Shown here piece by piece: positions 60,823-64,000 of a DNA stretch of 64,000 bases. The DNA is taken from NCBI RefSeq assembly GCF_003268025.1, contig NZ_QLUW01000001.1:248001-312000 (forward strand), read 5' to 3'. The number at the start of each line of letters is the position of its first letter. Position 1 is the first letter of the stretch. A program made the translations under genes and the position numbers. The DNA comes from Paenibacillus montanisoli. Lineage in GTDB: Bacteria; Bacillota; Bacilli; Paenibacillales; Paenibacillaceae. The notes beneath the pieces are model-generated. The model searched no databases. It was not told where the DNA came from and was given only the letters and a program-made list of their open reading frames with translations.

Positions 60823-62049
60823 TCAGTTGGTTAAGCCCTCGGACAATGATTTCAACCGTCTGAGCGACGGGAACAAGAACATCCACAGTCCGGCTACGGC
60901 TAATGTGCCGAGCCCGCCGATGAAGGCAGCCGGGACAGTGCCGATCAGGCCGGCCAAGGTGCCCGACTCGAACTCGCCGAGTTGGTTGGACGTCCCGATG
61001 AACAGCGAGTTGACGGCATTGACGCGGCCGCGCATTTCATCCGGGGTCTGCAATTGAACGAGCGAGGAGCGGATCACGACGCTGATTACATCTGATGCCC
61101 CGATAAGCAGCAGCGCGACTAGCGAAATCCACAGCTGCGTTGAAACGGCGAACAACATCGTCGCTAGGCCAAACACCGCAAGCGCTCCAAACAGCGTCGG
61201 ACCAAGTGCCCGATTCAGCGGATAATAGGCTAGCACGAGCGACATTAGCAGTGCACCGACGGCCGGAGCCGTGCGCATCACACCCAGCCCTACCGGCCCC
61301 GTATGCAGGATATCTTGGGCGAAGATAGGCAGCAGTGCCGTTGCTCCGCCGAGCAGGACGGCGAACAGGTCGAGTGAGATCGTGCCCAAAATGACCGGAT
61401 TGCGCCGAACGAAGACGAGACCGGAGAACAGCGAGCTGACCGTCACCGGCTCGGATTTGCGGACTATCCGCTCCGTACGAATGAAATAAGTTAGGAAACC
61501 CGCTGCTAACAAGGCCAGTGCGGAAGTGATATACACAAGCTCAGGTCCAGCGACATATAGCAGTCCACCTAGGGTTGGTCCCAGAATCTGCGATGTCTGT
61601 CCGGCTGACGTCGTCCAGGCAATCGCCTTTGGCAGCAGCTCCTTTGGCACCAGCATTGGCAGCAGCGCGGATGACGAGGGTCCCTCGAAGGCGCGGCAAG
61701 CCCCAAGGACGGCCGCAGCCAGCAAAATTTCGGTCCGACCGAGCCAGCCGGTCATGCTGCCTGCCAGCAGGAGGACGGCGATAGCGCCCTCAATGAGCTG
61801 GCAGAGAAACACAATCAGCCGGCGGTCGAACCGGTCTGCGACCTGGCCGACAATGAGCGTCAGCAGCACCATTGGCAAGAACTGCGCCAGACCGACAAGT
61901 CCAAGGCTGAAGGCATCATGCGTCAGTGCATACATTTGCCAGCCAATGGCCACGGAGAGCATTTGAAAAGAAGAGGAGGATAGTGTGCGTGCAATCCAAA
62001 ACTTCGTGAAAGGCGGTTGATGGAGCGTCGCTCCAGGATCTGGCTGCAT
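60823..62049 (-). CDS. MFS exporter, EntS-like
   Basis: Protein of 408 residues with about twelve helices. Motif A appears as GQVADRFDRRLIVF. The order FQMLSVAIGWQMYALTHDAFSLGLVGL near the start and the SLLVQLQTPDEMRGRVNAVNSLF-type segment near 345 are typical of the EntS/YfiS branch, which exports siderophores or drugs. The ATG at 62049 has AAGGAAG 11 bp upstream; longer in-frame starts upstream read unlikely, Cys/Ser-rich sequence. It is divergent from the GrpB gene. Confidence 0.87.
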   Translation of the reverse strand: MQPDPGATLHQPPFTKFWIARTLSSSSFQMLSVAIGWQMYALTHDAFSLGLVGLAQFLPMVLLTLIVGQVADRFDRRLIVFLCQLIEGAIAVLLLAGSMTGWLGRTEILLAAAVLGACRAFEGPSSSALLPMLVPKELLPKAIAWTTSAGQTSQILGPTLGGLLYVAGPELVYITSALALLAAGFLTYFIRTERIVRKSEPVTVSSLFSGLVFVRRNPVILGTISLDLFAVLLGGATALLPIFAQDILHTGPVGLGVMRTAPAVGALLMSLVLAYYPLNRALGPTLFGALAVFGLATMLFAVSTQLWISLVALLLIGASDVISVVIRSSLVQLQTPDEMRGRVNAVNSLFIGTSNQLGEFESGTLAGLIGTVPAAFIGGLGTLAVAGLWMFLFPSLRRLKSLSEGLTN

Positions 62050-62197
62050 CGGACGGTTCACTTCCTTACAGATAGAATGGTCAAGCGCATATGAAGAACA
62101 TGTAAATGTTAGTATGCGCTCTTTCCGATCATCTGACAATAGTCGGTCTGCTGCCGTTATAATAGAAATGAATGTTATTGGAAGGTGTTGATGTCGA

Positions 62198-62749
62198 GTG
62201 TCAGAAAAACGGAACAAAGTCGAAGAAACGGAAGTCCGAGTAGTTCCATATGAGTCTAACTGGTCCGTTTTATTTGCTGAAGAAGCACAGGACATAAAAG
62301 ATGCTATTTCCGATATCGTTATTTCCATCGAACACTTCGGCAGCACATCAGTACAAGGGCTGGATGCTAAGCCCATTGTCGATATTCTAGTTGGGACACA
62401 ACCTGGAATTCTTCCAACAGTTGCTCACATTGAAGCTCTTGCTAAGTTGAATTATGAGTTTTTAGGAGAAGACGGGCGAAGACCTGGTCGATATTTCTTC
62501 CGAAAGAGAGAGCTGAATCAGTTTAACATAAGCATTGTTCCTTTCGATGGTGACTTGTGGAGAGATAATCTATTATTTCGCGACTACTTGCGTACACATC
62601 CCGATGAAGCTAAACGTTATGCCGGAATTAAGAAAGAAGCGGCACAAACAGCAAGTAATAGTTTATTGGAATATCAGAACCTCAAGAGATCTTTTGTAGA
62701 TATGATTAAAGAACGCGCACGAGCCTGGCAAAATAATACTGGACAGTAA
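62198..62749 (+). CDS. GrpB-family (UPF0157) nucleotidyltransferase-like protein
   Basis: Protein of 183 residues. The nucleotidyltransferase-fold core is clear: VPYESNWSVLFAEEAQDI, IEHFGSTSVQGLDAKPIVDILV (GS and D..D pattern) and RDYLRTHPDEAKRYAGIK. Members resemble dephospho-CoA kinase-associated GrpB domains; the cellular substrate is not established. GTG start behind GGAAGGTGTTGATG; a TATAAT at 62158-62163 may be its promoter. The next gene starts two bases after its stop. Confidence 0.9.
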   Translation: MSEKRNKVEETEVRVVPYESNWSVLFAEEAQDIKDAISDIVISIEHFGSTSVQGLDAKPIVDILVGTQPGILPTVAHIEALAKLNYEFLGEDGRRPGRYFFRKRELNQFNISIVPFDGDLWRDNLLFRDYLRTHPDEAKRYAGIKKEAAQTASNSLLEYQNLKRSFVDMIKERARAWQNNTGQ

Positions 62750-62751
62750 GT

Positions 62752-63144
62752 ATGGAGGAAATGAAATTGCCTGAATTTCACCATTCAAGAATAAAAGGGA
62801 TAACTGCAAATGCGCTAATATACTGGGATGAACAGGATCAAGAGGTCTGTATAGACTTTTCGGAATGCAGAAGCAATTGGGTCCATTATGTAAACGCTTC
62901 GGATTCTTTCGAAGGGAATAATCGAAGTATTGAAACTACGAATTGTGTCGGTTGCCGAGATGCATTTGCAAATCCAATGTATATTGAATTCTATACGGTA
63001 CCAAGGACGAGATTCGTATTTCCGTATAAAAAGAACATTATTGAGCAGTTAAGAAGCTTGAACAGCGGGAAGGCATATGCGTTCTTTAAGGAAATAAACA
63101 ATCTGCTAATGAAAAATGGGTGGAGCACATTTGACCTAGGATGA
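62752..63144 (+). CDS. Hypothetical protein coupled to the GrpB gene
   Basis: Protein of 130 residues, soluble, with a Cys-containing centre TTNCVGCRDAFANPMYIEFYT and a helical end KKNIIEQLRSLNSGKAYAFFKE. The family is not recognised. Its ATG lies two bases after the GrpB stop with no independent ribosome site, so it depends on translational coupling. It shares the terminator hairpin at 63144 with the gene converging from the right. Confidence 0.6.
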   Translation: MEEMKLPEFHHSRIKGITANALIYWDEQDQEVCIDFSECRSNWVHYVNASDSFEGNNRSIETTNCVGCRDAFANPMYIEFYTVPRTRFVFPYKKNIIEQLRSLNSGKAYAFFKEINNLLMKNGWSTFDLG

Positions 63145-63176
63145 ACGAGGCTGCCGGCAATCCGGCAGCCTCGTTG
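63144..63176. terminator. Perfect hairpin terminator between convergent genes
   Basis: AACGAGGCTGCCGG pairs perfectly with CCGGCAGCCTCGTT around CAAT. Located between the ends of the GrpB-linked gene (+) and the orphan-family gene (-). Confidence 0.8.
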
Positions 63177-63196
63177 AGCGTAAAGGTTTTTTGCGA

Positions 63197-63808
63197 TTAC
63201 GTTTCTTTGAACAAAACAATGTGAAAAGACAATCCTCCAGGATTAGTAAATAGCGGCGTGGAATAGTTTTGGACCTCATACGACAAGACCAAGAAACTGA
63301 CGGTATCCTCTCCAGGAAGGCCAGCTTCTATAGGGTTGTTTGAGGTACGAATAAATTGCCAGTTATAGGGCTGTGATTCCAACGGCGTGTTTGGGTCCAT
63401 ATTCCCGGCAGTTGCATTTAAATATTGAAACGGAATTGGATTTAAAACGCCTCCGACTACCTCATATGCCTCGAGAAATACAGTGTGTGCATTATCGGCG
63501 AATGTGTTCAGCGCATAGGCGAAGTTTCCAACGAAACCTGCAGAGCTGCTAGAGATAACCGCAGCGAACCCAAGCTTTTGTCCGGGAATGAAATTAGTTT
63601 CTCCCCAAACAAAAGGGACTTGAAAGAAAGGCCCATCACCCGAATCATAGGATCTGATTTGAGGCCAAACGTTCAGCACATTGCCTGGTGCAATGGTTTG
63701 GGTCATGCCGACATTGGCTATAGCTGCAGCAACCGCATCTGACCGAGTATTCCGAGTAAACACATTAAAAGCTGTACTATTAGTCTCAATAAATAAAGAA
63801 ATAGGCAT
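63197..63808 (-). CDS. Orphan-family protein (similar to the gene at 25999)
   Basis: Protein of 203 residues with no signal peptide, rich in Asn, Ala, Phe and Pro, with repeated beta-type segments. Segment order matches the protein at 25999: NVWPQIRSYDSGD, IPGQKLGFAAVIS, ALNTFADNAHTVFLEAYEV, then YNWQFIRTS and a C-terminal NPGGLSFHIVLFKET. ATG has GAAAGGAGAGAAG upstream. A sigma-K-like promoter (AACC-N15-CATATGATA) lies 47-74 bp upstream, predicting late mother-cell expression, as for spore coat and exosporium proteins. The structural role is inferred; the family is unknown to me. Confidence 0.7.
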   Translation of the reverse strand: MPISLFIETNSTAFNVFTRNTRSDAVAAAIANVGMTQTIAPGNVLNVWPQIRSYDSGDGPFFQVPFVWGETNFIPGQKLGFAAVISSSSAGFVGNFAYALNTFADNAHTVFLEAYEVVGGVLNPIPFQYLNATAGNMDPNTPLESQPYNWQFIRTSNNPIEAGLPGEDTVSFLVLSYEVQNYSTPLFTNPGGLSFHIVLFKET

Positions 63809-63854
63809 TTGGACTTCTCTCCTTTCTGATTACGATTTGAGGTTGTCCTCTCGT

Positions 63855-63882
63855 TATCATATGTTTTTGTTTGCATAAGGTT
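63855..63882 (-). promoter_or_regulatory. Sigma-K-like promoter (late mother-cell sporulation)
   Basis: On the minus strand AACC (63882-63879), 15 bp, then CATATGATA (63863-63855). This fits mACm-N16-CATAnnnTA with a one-base shorter spacer. The remaining 118 bases to the window end show no other recognised feature. Confidence 0.55.
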
Positions 63883-64000
63883 TGGACATGTATATAAAAA
63901 GCGATAGCAATATCAGGCCCTTAGTTCTACGACTATTTACATAATTGAAGTTACAAAATAAGGCAAAAATAGGGGTTGTCGCTTCTATCGACACCGCCTA

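Overview
The window looks like chromosomal DNA of an endospore-forming, sugar-scavenging member of the Paenibacillaceae (Paenibacillus/Cohnella-like). The grounds are three separate modules of a two-component system (YesM-type kinase plus YesN-type AraC regulator) with a carbohydrate ABC importer, a tricistronic gerA-family germination operon, many TTG/GTG starts behind strong GGAGG sites, and moderate-to-high GC coding DNA interrupted by AT-rich accessory islands. No rRNA, tRNA, CRISPR array or complete insertion sequence was recognised. All family assignments come from reading the translated sequence; no database search was run.

Layout. 0-8.5 kb: a kinase (5' end outside the window), response regulator, solute-binding lipoprotein, two permeases and a GH38-like glycosidase form one mannoside-type uptake and degradation operon. 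8.5-18.3 kb: an accessory stretch with an IS3-type remnant, an NHL-repeat protein, a small Cro-like gene, a probable sigma-K-driven spore protein running into a 5'-truncated dioxygenase, a TIM-barrel isomerase, a TetR/MFS efflux pair with paired operators, a collagen-like surface protein, an integrase remnant and a lipoprotein. 18.6-25.8 kb: second kinase/regulator plus LplB/LplC-type permeases and a binding protein. 26-31.3 kb: an orphan family protein, the gerB-gerA-gerC operon and a YitT-like membrane protein. 31.4-44.5 kb: mostly single genes, namely a secreted PHP phosphoesterase, aldo/keto reductase, TPR protein, serine hydrolase, GDP-fucose synthase, AraC regulator with an MDR dehydrogenase, secreted EEP phosphoesterase, lipoprotein, M42 aminopeptidase and APH-like kinase. 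44.7-57.8 kb: third regulator/kinase plus ABC importer, followed by two enolase-superfamily sugar-acid dehydratases and two NAD-type dehydrogenases, which suggests sugar-acid (uronate/aldonate) catabolism. 57.9-64 kb: a VanZ/RDD membrane protein, glyoxalase, small unknown genes, MFS exporter, GrpB protein and a second member of the orphan family.

None of the three ABC importers carries an ATPase gene, so they probably share an MsmX-type ATPase encoded elsewhere.

The most unusual content is non-coding or orphan. Two tandem arrays with the same 51-bp period and related units lie 6 kb apart, and a third, degenerate array of about 50 bp lies between near-identical terminators. Two families of hairpin repeats are dispersed three times each. 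A pair of distantly similar orphan proteins of about 200 residues lies at 26.0 and 63.2 kb. The second of these, and the unrelated orphan at 10.8 kb, have sigma-K-like promoters, which points to the late spore mother cell.
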